This document shows positions 8,112 through 16,940 of a stretch of DNA of 64,000 nt, one piece after another. The translations under genes and the position numbers were made by a program. The DNA lies in the NCBI RefSeq assembly GCF_022953055.1, contig NZ_JALJEJ010000005.1, positions 237,871 to 301,870 of the forward strand, in the 5' to 3' direction. This stretch comes from Mucilaginibacter straminoryzae. Lineage in GTDB: Bacteria; Bacteroidota; Bacteroidia; Sphingobacteriales; Sphingobacteriaceae. Position 1 is the first letter of the stretch. Every line of letters starts with the position of its first letter. The notes beneath the pieces were generated by a model. The model saw only the letters and a list, made by a program, of their open reading frames with translations, was not told where the DNA came from and searched no databases.

Positions 8112-9857
8112 ATGCTTAGAACACATACTTGCGGAGAGCTGACGATCAGCAACCTCGGACAATCGGTTACGTTAACAGGATGGGTACAGAAATCGCGCGA
8201 TTTGGGCGGAACTACCTTCATCGACGTACGCGACCGTTATGGTATCACACAATTGGTATTAAATGCAGATACCGATGCGGCCATCCGTGAACAGGCTCGT
8301 AACCTGGGCCGCGAGTTTGTAATCCGCGTAACGGGAAAAGTGTTAGAGCGTACAAGTAAAAACCCGCGCATACCAACCGGGGATATCGAGATTGAAGTTC
8401 AGGAACTGGAAATATTGAACGAGGCTAAAATACCGCCGTTTTTGATAGAAGATGAAACAGATGGCGGCGAAGAACTTCGTGCCAAATACCGTTACCTTGA
8501 TCTACGCCGTAATCCTATCCGCAACAACCTGTTGCTTCGCCACAACATGGCGCAGGAAATACGCCGCTACTTAAGCGATTTAAATTTCATCGAGGTGGAA
8601 ACCCCGGTACTAATCAAATCAACCCCGGAAGGCGCACGCGATTTTGTGGTGCCCAGCCGCATGAACCCTGGCGAGTTTTATGCCTTGCCGCAATCGCCGC
8701 AAACGTTTAAACAACTGTTGATGGTAAGCGGCTTCGACCGTTACTTCCAGATTGTAAAATGTTTCCGCGACGAGGACCTACGCGCAGACCGCCAGCCTGA
8801 ATTTACCCAGGTAGACTGCGAGCTTTCTTTTGTAGAACAAGAAGACATCTTAAATATTTTTGAAGGACTTACCCGCCACTTGTTCACCAAGGTAAAAGGG
8901 CTTGACCTGGGCGATTTCCCGCGGATGCAGTATGCCGATGCCATGCGTCTGTATGGTTCAGACAAACCGGACGTACGTTTCGGGATGGAGTTTGTTGAGC
9001 TGAATGATATTGTTAAAGGTAAAGGCTTCAGCATTTTTGATAACGCCGAACTGATAGTAGGTATCAATGCGAAAGGTAAGGCGGGTTACACCCGTAAGCA
9101 ACTGGACGAACTGACCGAGTGGTTAAAGCGCCCGCAGATTGGGGCTACCGGCATGATCTACATGCGTTACAATACAGATGGTTCTTTGAAATCGTCAGTT
9201 GATAAATTCTATAACGAAGACGAACTGAAGAAATGGGCAGAAGCTTTTGGCGCAGAACAGGGCGACCTGATCCTGATCCTGGCCGGGCAGACAGATAAAG
9301 TTCGCAAGCAACTGAATGAGTTGCGCCTGGAAATGGGCAGTCGTTTAGGTTTGCGCGATAAAAATAAATTCGCACCGCTATGGGTATTAGACTTCCCACT
9401 ATTGGAGTTTGATGAAGAAAGCGGCCGCTGGCATGCCATGCACCACCCGTTCACCTCGCCAAAACCAGAGGATATTGCCCTGCTGGATACCGATCCGGGT
9501 GCGGTGCGTGCCAACGCTTATGACCTGGTGATCAACGGGACAGAAATTGGCGGCGGTTCTATCCGTATCCATAACAAAGATTTGCAAGGGCTGATGTTCA
9601 AGCACCTGGGCTTTAGTAAAGAAGAAGCGCAAAAACAATTCGGCTTCCTGATGGATGCCTTTGAATTTGGCGCACCTCCACATGGTGGTATCGCTTTTGG
9701 CTTTGATCGCTTGTGTTCGATATTCGCCGGTCTGGATTCTATCCGCGACGTGATCGCCTTCCCTAAAAATAACTCGGGCCGCGATGTGATGATCGACTCA
9801 CCTTCGGTAATTGCTGATGCACAGATGCAGGAGCTGAAGATCAAAACGACCGTATAA
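8112..9857 (+). CDS. aspS: Aspartyl-tRNA synthetase
   Basis: Class II aminoacyl-tRNA synthetase that charges tRNA-Asp with aspartate. The 581-residue bacterial-type enzyme has the N-terminal OB-fold anticodon-binding domain ([20 protein letters not shown], then [11 protein letters not shown]), motif 2 with [20 protein letters not shown], the GAD insertion typical of bacterial AspRS (about 290-410), and motif 3 [11 protein letters not shown] near the C-terminus. Length and order are normal. It is monocistronic with a strong downstream terminator. The tRNA it serves lies in this window at 35135. Confidence 0.97.
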   Translation: MLRTHTCGELTISNLGQSVTLTGWVQKSRDLGGTTFIDVRDRYGITQLVLNADTDAAIREQARNLGREFVIRVTGKVLERTSKNPRIPTGDIEIEVQELEILNEAKIPPFLIEDETDGGEELRAKYRYLDLRRNPIRNNLLLRHNMAQEIRRYLSDLNFIEVETPVLIKSTPEGARDFVVPSRMNPGEFYALPQSPQTFKQLLMVSGFDRYFQIVKCFRDEDLRADRQPEFTQVDCELSFVEQEDILNIFEGLTRHLFTKVKGLDLGDFPRMQYADAMRLYGSDKPDVRFGMEFVELNDIVKGKGFSIFDNAELIVGINAKGKAGYTRKQLDELTEWLKRPQIGATGMIYMRYNTDGSLKSSVDKFYNEDELKKWAEAFGAEQGDLILILAGQTDKVRKQLNELRLEMGSRLGLRDKNKFAPLWVLDFPLLEFDEESGRWHAMHHPFTSPKPEDIALLDTDPGAVRANAYDLVINGTEIGGGSIRIHNKDLQGLMFKHLGFSKEEAQKQFGFLMDAFEFGAPPHGGIAFGFDRLCSIFAGLDSIRDVIAFPKNNSGRDVMIDSPSVIADAQMQELKIKTTV

Positions 9858-9859
9858 AT

Positions 9860-9894
9860 GTAAAAGGAGCTGTAATAATCACAGCTCCTTTTAC
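9860..9894 (+). terminator. Terminator of aspS
   Basis: Perfect 14-bp stem GTAAAAGGAGCTGT / ACAGCTCCTTTTAC (9860-9873 with 9881-9894), two bases after the stop codon. The stem ends are A/T, so it can act in both directions. Confidence 0.8.
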
Positions 9895-9919
9895 GTATCA
9901 TACCATAAATACCCTTTTA

Positions 9920-10387
9920 ATGAAAAAATACTTACTACTTGTGATGGTTACGCTTGCTGGGCTAACCGGCTGTAAAAAAAGCGATACGTCATCAAATTTT
10001 GATGCCACTGCGCAAGCAGCAGCAGACGATGCCAAAATTAAAGCGTACATCCAAACCAACAACATTAACGCCACCCGCGACGATTCGGGTGTGTACTACC
10101 AGGTAATCAGTCCCGGCAGCGGTGCTTACCCAACAGCAAGTTCATCCGTATCGGTAAATTATACCGGCAAACTGCTGGACGGTACTGTTTTCGATAGCAA
10201 CAGTCTGAATAATTACGCTTTGAGCGGACTGATCAAAGGCTGGCAATATGGTATTCCGCATATTAATGTGGGCGGACGAATCCTGCTGATCATTCCTTCT
10301 GGTTTGGGTTATGGAAATACTGCGCAAGGTAAAATTCCAGCCAATTCGGTATTGGTGTTTACTATTGATCTGTTAGGATTTAAATAA
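9920..10387 (+). CDS. FKBP-type peptidyl-prolyl isomerase, lipoprotein
   Basis: A 155-residue lipoprotein with an FKBP-type proline isomerase domain, expected to assist folding in the envelope. Lipobox LTGC with acylated Cys at about 18; the FKBP domain spans about 60-155 with VNYTGKLLDGTVFDS, GWQYGIPHINVGGR, IPSGLGYGN and the C-terminal IPANSVLVFTIDLLGF. The core active-site pattern is largely conserved, although the usual GVIPGW/MKVG segments are altered (LIKGWQYGIPHINVGG). Stand-alone gene flanked by terminators. Confidence 0.9.
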   Translation: MKKYLLLVMVTLAGLTGCKKSDTSSNFDATAQAAADDAKIKAYIQTNNINATRDDSGVYYQVISPGSGAYPTASSSVSVNYTGKLLDGTVFDSNSLNNYALSGLIKGWQYGIPHINVGGRILLIIPSGLGYGNTAQGKIPANSVLVFTIDLLGFK

Positions 10388-10405
10388 AGAGATAAAGGAC
10401 TATTT

Positions 10406-10440
10406 AAACGCCTTCCTGATAACAGGAGGGCGTTTTTGTT
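10406..10440 (+). terminator. Terminator of the FKBP gene
   Basis: GC-containing stem aaacgcc-ttcctg / caggag-ggcgttt followed by five T, 19 bases after the stop codon. Confidence 0.75.
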
Positions 10441-10510
10441 TAGGTATATTCCAGATAAGATTTTTTATTGCTAATTATTTTAGTAATTTAGCGCGCAAAC
10501 CTCATCAAAA

Positions 10511-11101
10511 ATGGATCAACCAATCAACGAACCAAAACGCTGCGCCTGGTGCGGCACTGACCCGCTTTATGTCAAATACCACGATGAAGAGTGGGGAAAA
10601 GAAACGCATGACGACCGGGTGCTGTTTGAATTCCTGATACTGGAAGCCGCGCAGGCGGGGCTTAGCTGGATCACTATCCTGCGCCGTCGTGAAAATTACC
10701 GTAAAGCTTTTGCAGATTTCGACCCGGTTAAAGTAGCGGCTTTTACCCCGGAAGACGTAGAACGACTGATGCAGGATGCAGGCATTATCCGCAACAGGGC
10801 GAAGATAGTGGGCGCCATTGCCAACGCCAGGTTGTTCTTAGCTATACAGAAAGAGTTTGGTTCGTTTGATAAATACCTGTACAGCTTTATGCCCGAAGGT
10901 AAAGCCGTGGATAACAAACCCGATATACGCATCAACCCGACCAGCCCTGAATCTGACGCGATCAGCAAAGACATGAAAAAACGTGGCTTCAAATTCTTTG
11001 GCTCTACTATTTGTTATGCACACATGCAGGCAACCGGTATGGTGAATGACCATTTGCTAAGCTGCGATTTCAGGTCACATTCTCTGATTACACTGATTTA
11101 A
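10511..11101 (+). CDS. tag: DNA-3-methyladenine glycosylase I
   Basis: Base-excision repair enzyme that removes 3-methyladenine from alkylated DNA. The 196-residue protein starts with the Tag signature KRCAWCGTDPLYVKYHDEEW, continues with DDRVLFEFLILEAAQAGLSW and ends with FFGSTICYAHMQATGMVNDH. The N-terminal Cys/His and C-terminal His/Cys form the zinc 'snap' of this family. Length is normal. It precedes polA, which fills repair gaps, but a 105-bp spacer with its own -7 box separates them. Confidence 0.93.
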   Translation: MDQPINEPKRCAWCGTDPLYVKYHDEEWGKETHDDRVLFEFLILEAAQAGLSWITILRRRENYRKAFADFDPVKVAAFTPEDVERLMQDAGIIRNRAKIVGAIANARLFLAIQKEFGSFDKYLYSFMPEGKAVDNKPDIRINPTSPESDAISKDMKKRGFKFFGSTICYAHMQATGMVNDHLLSCDFRSHSLITLI

Positions 11102-11132
11102 TACAGATTGCACCGATGCTGCACGATAATTG

Positions 11133-11140
11133 TAACTTTG
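11133..11140 (+). promoter_or_regulatory. Bacteroidota -7 box upstream of polA
   Basis: TAACTTTG matches TAnnTTTG exactly; the -33 position is poor. Leader of about 60 nt. Confidence 0.4.
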
Positions 11141-11206
11141 GACGATTGCGTTTTAACGTAATTAGTGAAATCACTTATAAATCGGTGTAATCATAAATTC
11201 TGATCG

Positions 11207-14017
11207 ATGAAGAAACTGTTTCTGTTGGATGGTATGGCCCTGATCTACCGGGCTCATTTTGCGTTAAGTAAAAACCCGCGTTTTACTTCCGGGGGCTTAA
11301 ATACTTCTGCGGTGATGGGTTTTACCAATACCCTGTTAGATGTGCTGCGCAAAGAAAAACCTACGCATATGGCAGTGGTATTTGATACCGATGCGCCAAC
11401 AGAACGCCATACAGATTTTACCGATTATAAAGCGCATCGCCAGGCCATGCCGGAAGACCTTTCCGCAGCCTTGCCTTATGTAATTAAAGTGATCCTGGGT
11501 TTTAATATCCCGGTGATTACTTCAGACGGTTACGAGGCCGACGATATCATTGGTACGCTTGCCAAGAAGGCCGAACAAAAAGGTTACCAGGTGTATTGTA
11601 TGACGCCCGATAAAGATTTTGCCCAACTGGTTTCAGACAATATTTTCATCTACAAACCTTCGCGCATGGGCAGCGACATCGAGATTATGGGTGTGAAGGA
11701 AGTGAAAGCGAAATGGGAGGTGGATGATGTTTGTCAGGTAATAGATATATTGGGGCTTTGGGGCGATGCCGTGGATAATATCCCGGGTATCCCGGGTGTA
11801 GGTGAAAAGACCGCTAAGAGCCTGATCAAACAATATGGTTCGGTAGAGAATATCATCAAAAACAGCCATGAGCTTAAAGGTAAACTACGCGAGAATGTAG
11901 AGAAATTTGCTGATCAGGGCCTGCTGTCTAAAAAACTGGCAACCATTTTACTGGATGCTCCAGTAGAGCTGGACGAACAGGGCCTGGAAATTTGCGCGCC
12001 AAGTAAAGACCTTCTAGAACCTTTGTTTGCAGAGCTGGAATTCCGTACGCTTGGTCGCCGTGTTTTTGGCGACGATTTTAGCGTAACAGAATTAAAAGCT
12101 GTAGGCGTTCAGACAGATCTGTTTGGCAACCCCACCGCTACAGGCCGAACCACACTTACCGTTGATGTGAGCGATATCGCTACTTCGGATATTCCGCAGG
12201 CAGGCAAAACCATTGAAAATACACCACACGAATACCACCTGGCAGATACCGCCGAAAAACGCCAGGAACTGATTAATCTGTTGAAACAACAGGAAAGCTT
12301 TTGTTTTGATACCGAAACTACGGGAACAGATGCCAACTACTGCGAACTGGTAGGCCTATCATTTGCTGTTAAAGCGGGCGAGGCCTGGTATGTGCCTGTC
12401 CCTGCCGACCAACAGGAGACGAAGGCGATTGTGAACGAGTTTAAAGGTGTTTTCGAGGATGAGAACATCGGCAAAATCGGGCATAACATTAAGTTCGACA
12501 TGCTGATGCTGAAATGGTATGATGTGCAGCTGAAAGGTAAGGTATTTGATACGATGCTGGCCCACTACGTGCTCGACCCGGATACCCGCCATAACATGGA
12601 TATCCTTTCCGAAAATTACCTGGGCTATAAACCGGTATCTATCACTTCACTGATCGGGCCAAAAGGTAAAGGGCAGCTGAGCATGCGCGACGTAGAAATC
12701 GAGAAAATTAAAGACTACGCCGCCGAAGATGCCGACGTGACTTTACAGCTACGAAACGTTTTTGAAACCAAGCTAAAAGAGGTTGAGGCCGAAAAACTGA
12801 TCCACGAGATTGAACACCCGCTGATCTATGTGCTGGCAGATATGGAGTTCGAAGGTGTTAGAATCGATAAAGATACCTTGAGTGATTTTTCTGGCCAGTT
12901 AGAGAAAGATATTATCCAACTGGAGAAGACCGTTTATGAAAAAGCAGGCTTACGTTTTAATATTGCTTCGCCAAAGCAACTGGGCGAAGTACTGTTCGAG
13001 AAGCTGATGCTGGACCCCAAAGCCAAAAAAACCAAAACAGGCCAGTACCAAACCGGCGAGGATGTACTGTTGGCACTGGCTAACAAAAGCGATATCGTCC
13101 GTGACATCCTCGACTTCCGCCAGTTACAGAAACTAAAGTCGACTTATGTAGACGCGCTGCCATTAATGATCAATGCGAAGACCGGCCGTGTGCATACCTC
13201 TTACAACCAGGCCGTGGCTGCCACCGGGCGCTTAAGCTCTAACAACCCTAACCTGCAAAACATCCCGATCAAAACAGAAAAAGGCCGCGAAGTACGTAAG
13301 GCTTTCATCCCACGAGATAGCGATCATACCTTAATCTCTGCCGATTATTCACAGATTGAATTGCGTTTGATTGCCGAGATCAGTAAGGATGAGAACATGA
13401 TGAACGCCTTTACCAACAACCTGGACATCCATACCGCTACCGCAGCAAACGTATATGGCGTGAAGCTGGAAGAGGTAGACAGCACCATGCGCCGCAATGC
13501 CAAAGCGGTTAACTTCGGTATCATCTATGGGCAATCTGCTTTCGGTTTATCGCAAAGTCTGGGTATCCCGCGTAAAGAAGCCGCAGACATTATTGAACAA
13601 TATTTCAACCAGTTCCCGGGCATTAAACGCTACATGAGCGATACCATGAACTTTGCCCGTGAGAATGGTTATGTGCAGACTTTAATGGGCCGCCGCCGTT
13701 ACCTGCGTGATATTAATTCGGCTAATGCCACGGTTCGGAGTTTTGCTGAACGAAATGCCATCAACGCCCCTATACAGGGTTCTGCTGCGGACATGATCAA
13801 GATTGCCATGATCAATATCCACCGCGAACTAAAGGCAAGCGGCTTAAAAGGTAAAATGACCATGCAGGTGCATGACGAGTTGGTGTTCGATGTACCGCAC
13901 AACGAGGTGGAGCTTATCAAACCAATTATCGAACATAACATGAAAACCGCTATCAAAACCGAAGTGCCTATTATGGTAGAAATCGGTACAGGCTTCAACT
14001 GGCTGGAAGCACATTAA
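11207..14017 (+). CDS. polA: DNA polymerase I
   Basis: Family A polymerase for Okazaki-fragment maturation and repair. The 936-residue protein has three domains: the 5'-3' flap nuclease (1-290; FDTDAPTERH, YEADDIIGTLA, GIPGVGEKTA), a 3'-5' exonuclease domain whose CFDTETTGTDA motif keeps the metal-binding Asp and Glu, so proofreading is probably active (about 365-550), and the polymerase domain with motif A SADYSQIELRLIA, motif B RRNAKAVNFGIIYGQ and motif C MQVHDELVFDV. All three catalytic centres look intact. Length is typical. Confidence 0.97.
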   Translation: MKKLFLLDGMALIYRAHFALSKNPRFTSGGLNTSAVMGFTNTLLDVLRKEKPTHMAVVFDTDAPTERHTDFTDYKAHRQAMPEDLSAALPYVIKVILGFNIPVITSDGYEADDIIGTLAKKAEQKGYQVYCMTPDKDFAQLVSDNIFIYKPSRMGSDIEIMGVKEVKAKWEVDDVCQVIDILGLWGDAVDNIPGIPGVGEKTAKSLIKQYGSVENIIKNSHELKGKLRENVEKFADQGLLSKKLATILLDAPVELDEQGLEICAPSKDLLEPLFAELEFRTLGRRVFGDDFSVTELKAVGVQTDLFGNPTATGRTTLTVDVSDIATSDIPQAGKTIENTPHEYHLADTAEKRQELINLLKQQESFCFDTETTGTDANYCELVGLSFAVKAGEAWYVPVPADQQETKAIVNEFKGVFEDENIGKIGHNIKFDMLMLKWYDVQLKGKVFDTMLAHYVLDPDTRHNMDILSENYLGYKPVSITSLIGPKGKGQLSMRDVEIEKIKDYAAEDADVTLQLRNVFETKLKEVEAEKLIHEIEHPLIYVLADMEFEGVRIDKDTLSDFSGQLEKDIIQLEKTVYEKAGLRFNIASPKQLGEVLFEKLMLDPKAKKTKTGQYQTGEDVLLALANKSDIVRDILDFRQLQKLKSTYVDALPLMINAKTGRVHTSYNQAVAATGRLSSNNPNLQNIPIKTEKGREVRKAFIPRDSDHTLISADYSQIELRLIAEISKDENMMNAFTNNLDIHTATAANVYGVKLEEVDSTMRRNAKAVNFGIIYGQSAFGLSQSLGIPRKEAADIIEQYFNQFPGIKRYMSDTMNFARENGYVQTLMGRRRYLRDINSANATVRSFAERNAINAPIQGSAADMIKIAMINIHRELKASGLKGKMTMQVHDELVFDVPHNEVELIKPIIEHNMKTAIKTEVPIMVEIGTGFNWLEAH

Positions 14018-14050
14018 TTTTTAGCGATGTAAAAGAATTTCGTAAAAACA

Positions 14051-14087
14051 GAAGAGCGCATACACGTATTTTTGTACTGCGCTCTTC
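14051..14087. terminator. Bidirectional terminator between polA and the GHL10 gene
   Basis: Perfect 10-bp stem GAAGAGCGCA / TGCGCTCTTC, with a T-rich tract on the polA side and an A-rich flank on the other, between two convergent genes. Confidence 0.7.
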
Positions 14088-14109
14088 GCTTATTTGTTCT
14101 TTTTGAAAG

Positions 14110-15681
14110 CTATTCCAGCACAATCGTAACGGGGATGGAGTGCTCACTTTCGTTCTTGATACGATCCACCGCCGTCACTACATAAATATATTTCTTCCCT
14201 TTTTCGGCGCTGTTATCCAGCAAGGTAGTGTCGGTATTATAGCGTACATACAAAATATGTTCAGGGTCTGAAGTATCGATCATGTCCTTTTCGCCAAAGC
14301 GGTATACCACATAACCTGCAACGGGTTCGTTATCCTTTGCCGGTGGTGGCGCCTGCCAGTTAAGCAATACCCCACGCGGATTACTTACCGCGGTTAGCAA
14401 TTGCGGCGCATTAGGAGCGATGGAATCTCGCCACAGCATTACCGGTGGCAATGCTGGTTTGCGGTAAAAATCACGTCGCAAAGAATCGCTAAAGCCAAGC
14501 GGGTTAGCCGTCAGCGAGTTCGAGCTAAAATAAATACTGCCTTGTACCCTTGGGTTTGCCCGGATGTAACGGATCTGGTTAGGCAACTCGCGCGGATTTC
14601 TGAATGCGGTCTGGTTACGCTCATTAATACGGTAAGCAGCCTGACCGATGTATAAATGCCGCCCAAATGTATTATCGCTCCACCAGTCGATCAGCTTTTC
14701 AAAAGGCGCTGCCCTGAAGCCGAAAGGCCAGTAGATCTGCGGATTAATATAATCAACCCAACCTTCCTGCACCCATTTGCGGGTATCGGCATACAATTCA
14801 AGGTAAGAAGAGCCGCCGTTGGTTTCAGATCCTTCCACATCCTGGCGTTTGTTTTTCCAGATTCCCAGCGGGCTTACGCCAAACTTTACAGATGGTTTAT
14901 ATTTATGGATGCTGTCTGCCAGCATTTTTATCAGTTGATTAACGTTATCCCGGCGCCAGTCGCGTATATCAGTAAAAGCCGAACCATATTTCTTGAAGGC
15001 TTCCGTATCATTAATTACCTGCCCGGCAATCGGGTATGGGTAAAAATAATCGTCCATGTGCAGGCCGTCTATCTCGTAATTCTTTACAATGTCCAACACT
15101 ACCTGCACAATATATTCGCGCACTTCGGGCAGTCCCGGGTTAAACAGCTTTTGCTTGCCATAAGTAAAGAACCATTCGGGATGTGTTTTGGTGGGGTGGT
15201 TTGACGCAATGTTGGCGTAATTAGCATCAAACGTGGCGCGGTAAGGGTTAATCCAGGCGTGTAATTCCATACCGCGTTTATGCGCTTCAGTAATGGCAAA
15301 CTCCAGCGGATCATAAAACGGATCGGGCGCCTGCCCTTGCTTACCCATCAGCCAGCGCGACCACGGCTCGCGGCTTTTGGCATAAAAGGCATCAGCCGCC
15401 GGCCTCACCTGGAACATGATGGCGTTGATGTTGCTCTGGGCGTGGTAATCAAGAATTTTTAATAGCTGTTCTTTCTGCTTATCAGAAGTAAGACCAACGC
15501 GGCTGGGCCAGTCAATGTTAACGACGGTGGCTACCCATACACCTCTGAATTCGCGCTTTGGCGCTTTTACTGCTACCGGCACTTCGGCAGTAGTTGTACT
15601 TGCGGCAGGGGGCTGGGCGTTAGCAAAATAACCGGTTAGCAATAACAAAAATCCTGAAACTAATAATCTTCCTTTGCCCAT
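14110..15681 (-). CDS. GHL10 (DUF187/YngK-like) glycoside hydrolase, secreted
   Basis: Secreted TIM-barrel protein of the glycosyl hydrolase-like 10 family. A signal peptide ending YFANAQ is followed by REFRGVWVATVVNIDWPSR, the family entry motif, then NAIMFQVRPAADAFY, GMELHAWINPYRA and DGLHMDDYFYPYP, where the acidic residues lie at barrel strand ends. A fibronectin-III-like segment follows (about 430-530). The substrate is unknown. I start at the ATG at 15681 (MGKGRLLVSG) because a TATCTTTG promoter box at 15710-15717 would leave almost no leader for the upstream ATG at 15702. Confidence 0.85.
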   Translation of the reverse strand: MGKGRLLVSGFLLLLTGYFANAQPPAASTTTAEVPVAVKAPKREFRGVWVATVVNIDWPSRVGLTSDKQKEQLLKILDYHAQSNINAIMFQVRPAADAFYAKSREPWSRWLMGKQGQAPDPFYDPLEFAITEAHKRGMELHAWINPYRATFDANYANIASNHPTKTHPEWFFTYGKQKLFNPGLPEVREYIVQVVLDIVKNYEIDGLHMDDYFYPYPIAGQVINDTEAFKKYGSAFTDIRDWRRDNVNQLIKMLADSIHKYKPSVKFGVSPLGIWKNKRQDVEGSETNGGSSYLELYADTRKWVQEGWVDYINPQIYWPFGFRAAPFEKLIDWWSDNTFGRHLYIGQAAYRINERNQTAFRNPRELPNQIRYIRANPRVQGSIYFSSNSLTANPLGFSDSLRRDFYRKPALPPVMLWRDSIAPNAPQLLTAVSNPRGVLLNWQAPPPAKDNEPVAGYVVYRFGEKDMIDTSDPEHILYVRYNTDTTLLDNSAEKGKKYIYVVTAVDRIKNESEHSIPVTIVLE

Positions 15682-15709
15682 ACCTATACGTTTATAATTC
15701 AAGTGCGGG

Positions 15710-15717
15710 CAAAGATA
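15710..15717 (-). promoter_or_regulatory. Bacteroidota -7 box upstream of the GHL10 gene
   Basis: Minus strand TATCTTTG matches TAnnTTTG. A TTTG lies further upstream but at 13 bp, shorter than the usual 19. Confidence 0.45.
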
Positions 15718-15910
15718 TAGAAACTTTGCCCAAAGCTATTTGCGTAGCGCTTGCAATATTTCAGCCATTTTTGTGTTTTTATGGTATAGTAATTAATTTT
15801 AAACAAATGTTACTATGAGGCAGTATGTTAGGTGGGCTGACATGCTGAAGTGGTACAGATAAAATTTTGAGTTAATATAATTTTTGTATTATCGCAAAAA
15901 GTTAAAGGCA

Positions 15911-15946
15911 GCTGCACGTTATAGCAGACCATTGTGCAGCATAACG
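15911..15946 (+). promoter_or_regulatory. Two overlapping inverted repeats in the leader of the coiled-coil gene
   Basis: GCTGCAC (15911-15917) can pair with GTGCAGC (15934-15940), and the adjacent GTTAT (15918-15922) with ATAAC (15941-15945). The two stems interleave, so they cannot both form as simple hairpins. It ends 25 bases before the start codon. Function unknown. Confidence 0.3.
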
Positions 15947-15970
15947 CATTTATCATTAAATAACTAACTT

Positions 15971-16888
15971 ATGGAGAATCAATCCGGACAAAACCAAAAT
16001 TCCAGAAAAAATTCCAACGTCATTTATTTTCTAATTGTAGTGGTGATCGCCCTGCTGGGTACAGATGTTTATCTCTACTATCAGAAAAGAGGTTCAGACG
16101 AAAAAATCGTTTACCAGAATGATGAAAAAACACGCTTGCAAACTGAGCTGGATAGCCTCGAAGCCCAGATACAGCAGGTAAATAGCAGCAAAACCAAGTT
16201 ATCTGCCGAAATGCAGGCCAAGAATGATTCCTTGCAGTCTAAGATCAAATACCTGCGCGTGCAACTGGCAAAAGGAAAGCTTACCGCAGCAGATTTACGA
16301 AAGGCACAGGAAGATATTAAACAGCTACGCTACTTTGTTACAAAATACACTGCAGATATAGAGGAGCTGAAGAAACAAAACGCCACCCTGACCACCGAGC
16401 GGGATACCTTAAAAACCAATCTGGCTACTGTAAGTACCAAGGCTACTGAACTTGCAAAGCAAAACGAAGACCTGAACACAAAAGTGCAGGTAGGTTCTGC
16501 ATTAAAAACTTCGAGCCTTAACATAGGCACGTTTAAGGTGAAAGGTAACGGTAAGGAAAGCGATAATGATAAGGCTAAAAACGTTAAGAAGCTGAAGATT
16601 AACTTTACAGTAGCTAACAACGCGATTGCTACACAGGGCCTGCATGATGTTTATGTGCGTATCATAGATCCAGCCGGTAACCTGATCACCGGTACAGATG
16701 AAGGCACCTTTACTGCCGACAGCCAGGAACTTCAGTACACCTATAAAACGTCTATTGAGTTTAAGAATGACGATAGCCCTTATACCATTGATTGGGTAAA
16801 TGCGAACCCTTTTATAAAGGGCACTTATACCGTAATTCTTTATGCCGATGGTTTTACCATGGGTAAAACATCCTTCAATCTTAGATAA
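15971..16888 (+). CDS. Membrane-anchored coiled-coil protein of unknown function
   Basis: A 305-residue protein with one N-terminal transmembrane helix (VIYFLIVVVIALLGTDVYLY, about 18-37), a long coiled coil rich in Gln, Lys and Glu (about 50-170), a charged linker, and a beta-rich C-terminal domain (about 190-305) containing HDVYVRIIDPAGNLI and KGTYTVILYADGFTMGK, which resembles an immunoglobulin-like fold. The layout suggests a periplasmic spacer or scaffold. I do not recognise a named family. It is monocistronic, with an unusual dyad in its leader and a strong terminator. Confidence 0.65.
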   Translation: MENQSGQNQNSRKNSNVIYFLIVVVIALLGTDVYLYYQKRGSDEKIVYQNDEKTRLQTELDSLEAQIQQVNSSKTKLSAEMQAKNDSLQSKIKYLRVQLAKGKLTAADLRKAQEDIKQLRYFVTKYTADIEELKKQNATLTTERDTLKTNLATVSTKATELAKQNEDLNTKVQVGSALKTSSLNIGTFKVKGNGKESDNDKAKNVKKLKINFTVANNAIATQGLHDVYVRIIDPAGNLITGTDEGTFTADSQELQYTYKTSIEFKNDDSPYTIDWVNANPFIKGTYTVILYADGFTMGKTSFNLR

Positions 16889-16911
16889 TTTCAAGGAAAG
16901 ATATTATCTCA

Positions 16912-16938
16912 AAACGCTGCGGAAACACCGCGGCGTTT
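16912..16938. terminator. Terminator shared by the coiled-coil and PAS-kinase genes
   Basis: An 11-bp stem AAACGCTGCGG / CCGCGGCGTTT (one G-T pair) with loop AAACA, then T6. Convergent genes flank it. Confidence 0.75.
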
Positions 16939-16940
16939 TT

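Noticed and set aside
15911..15946. H-type pseudoknot in the leader
   Set aside because: The connecting loops would be zero bases long on both sides, which is not sterically feasible, so only alternative hairpins were reported.
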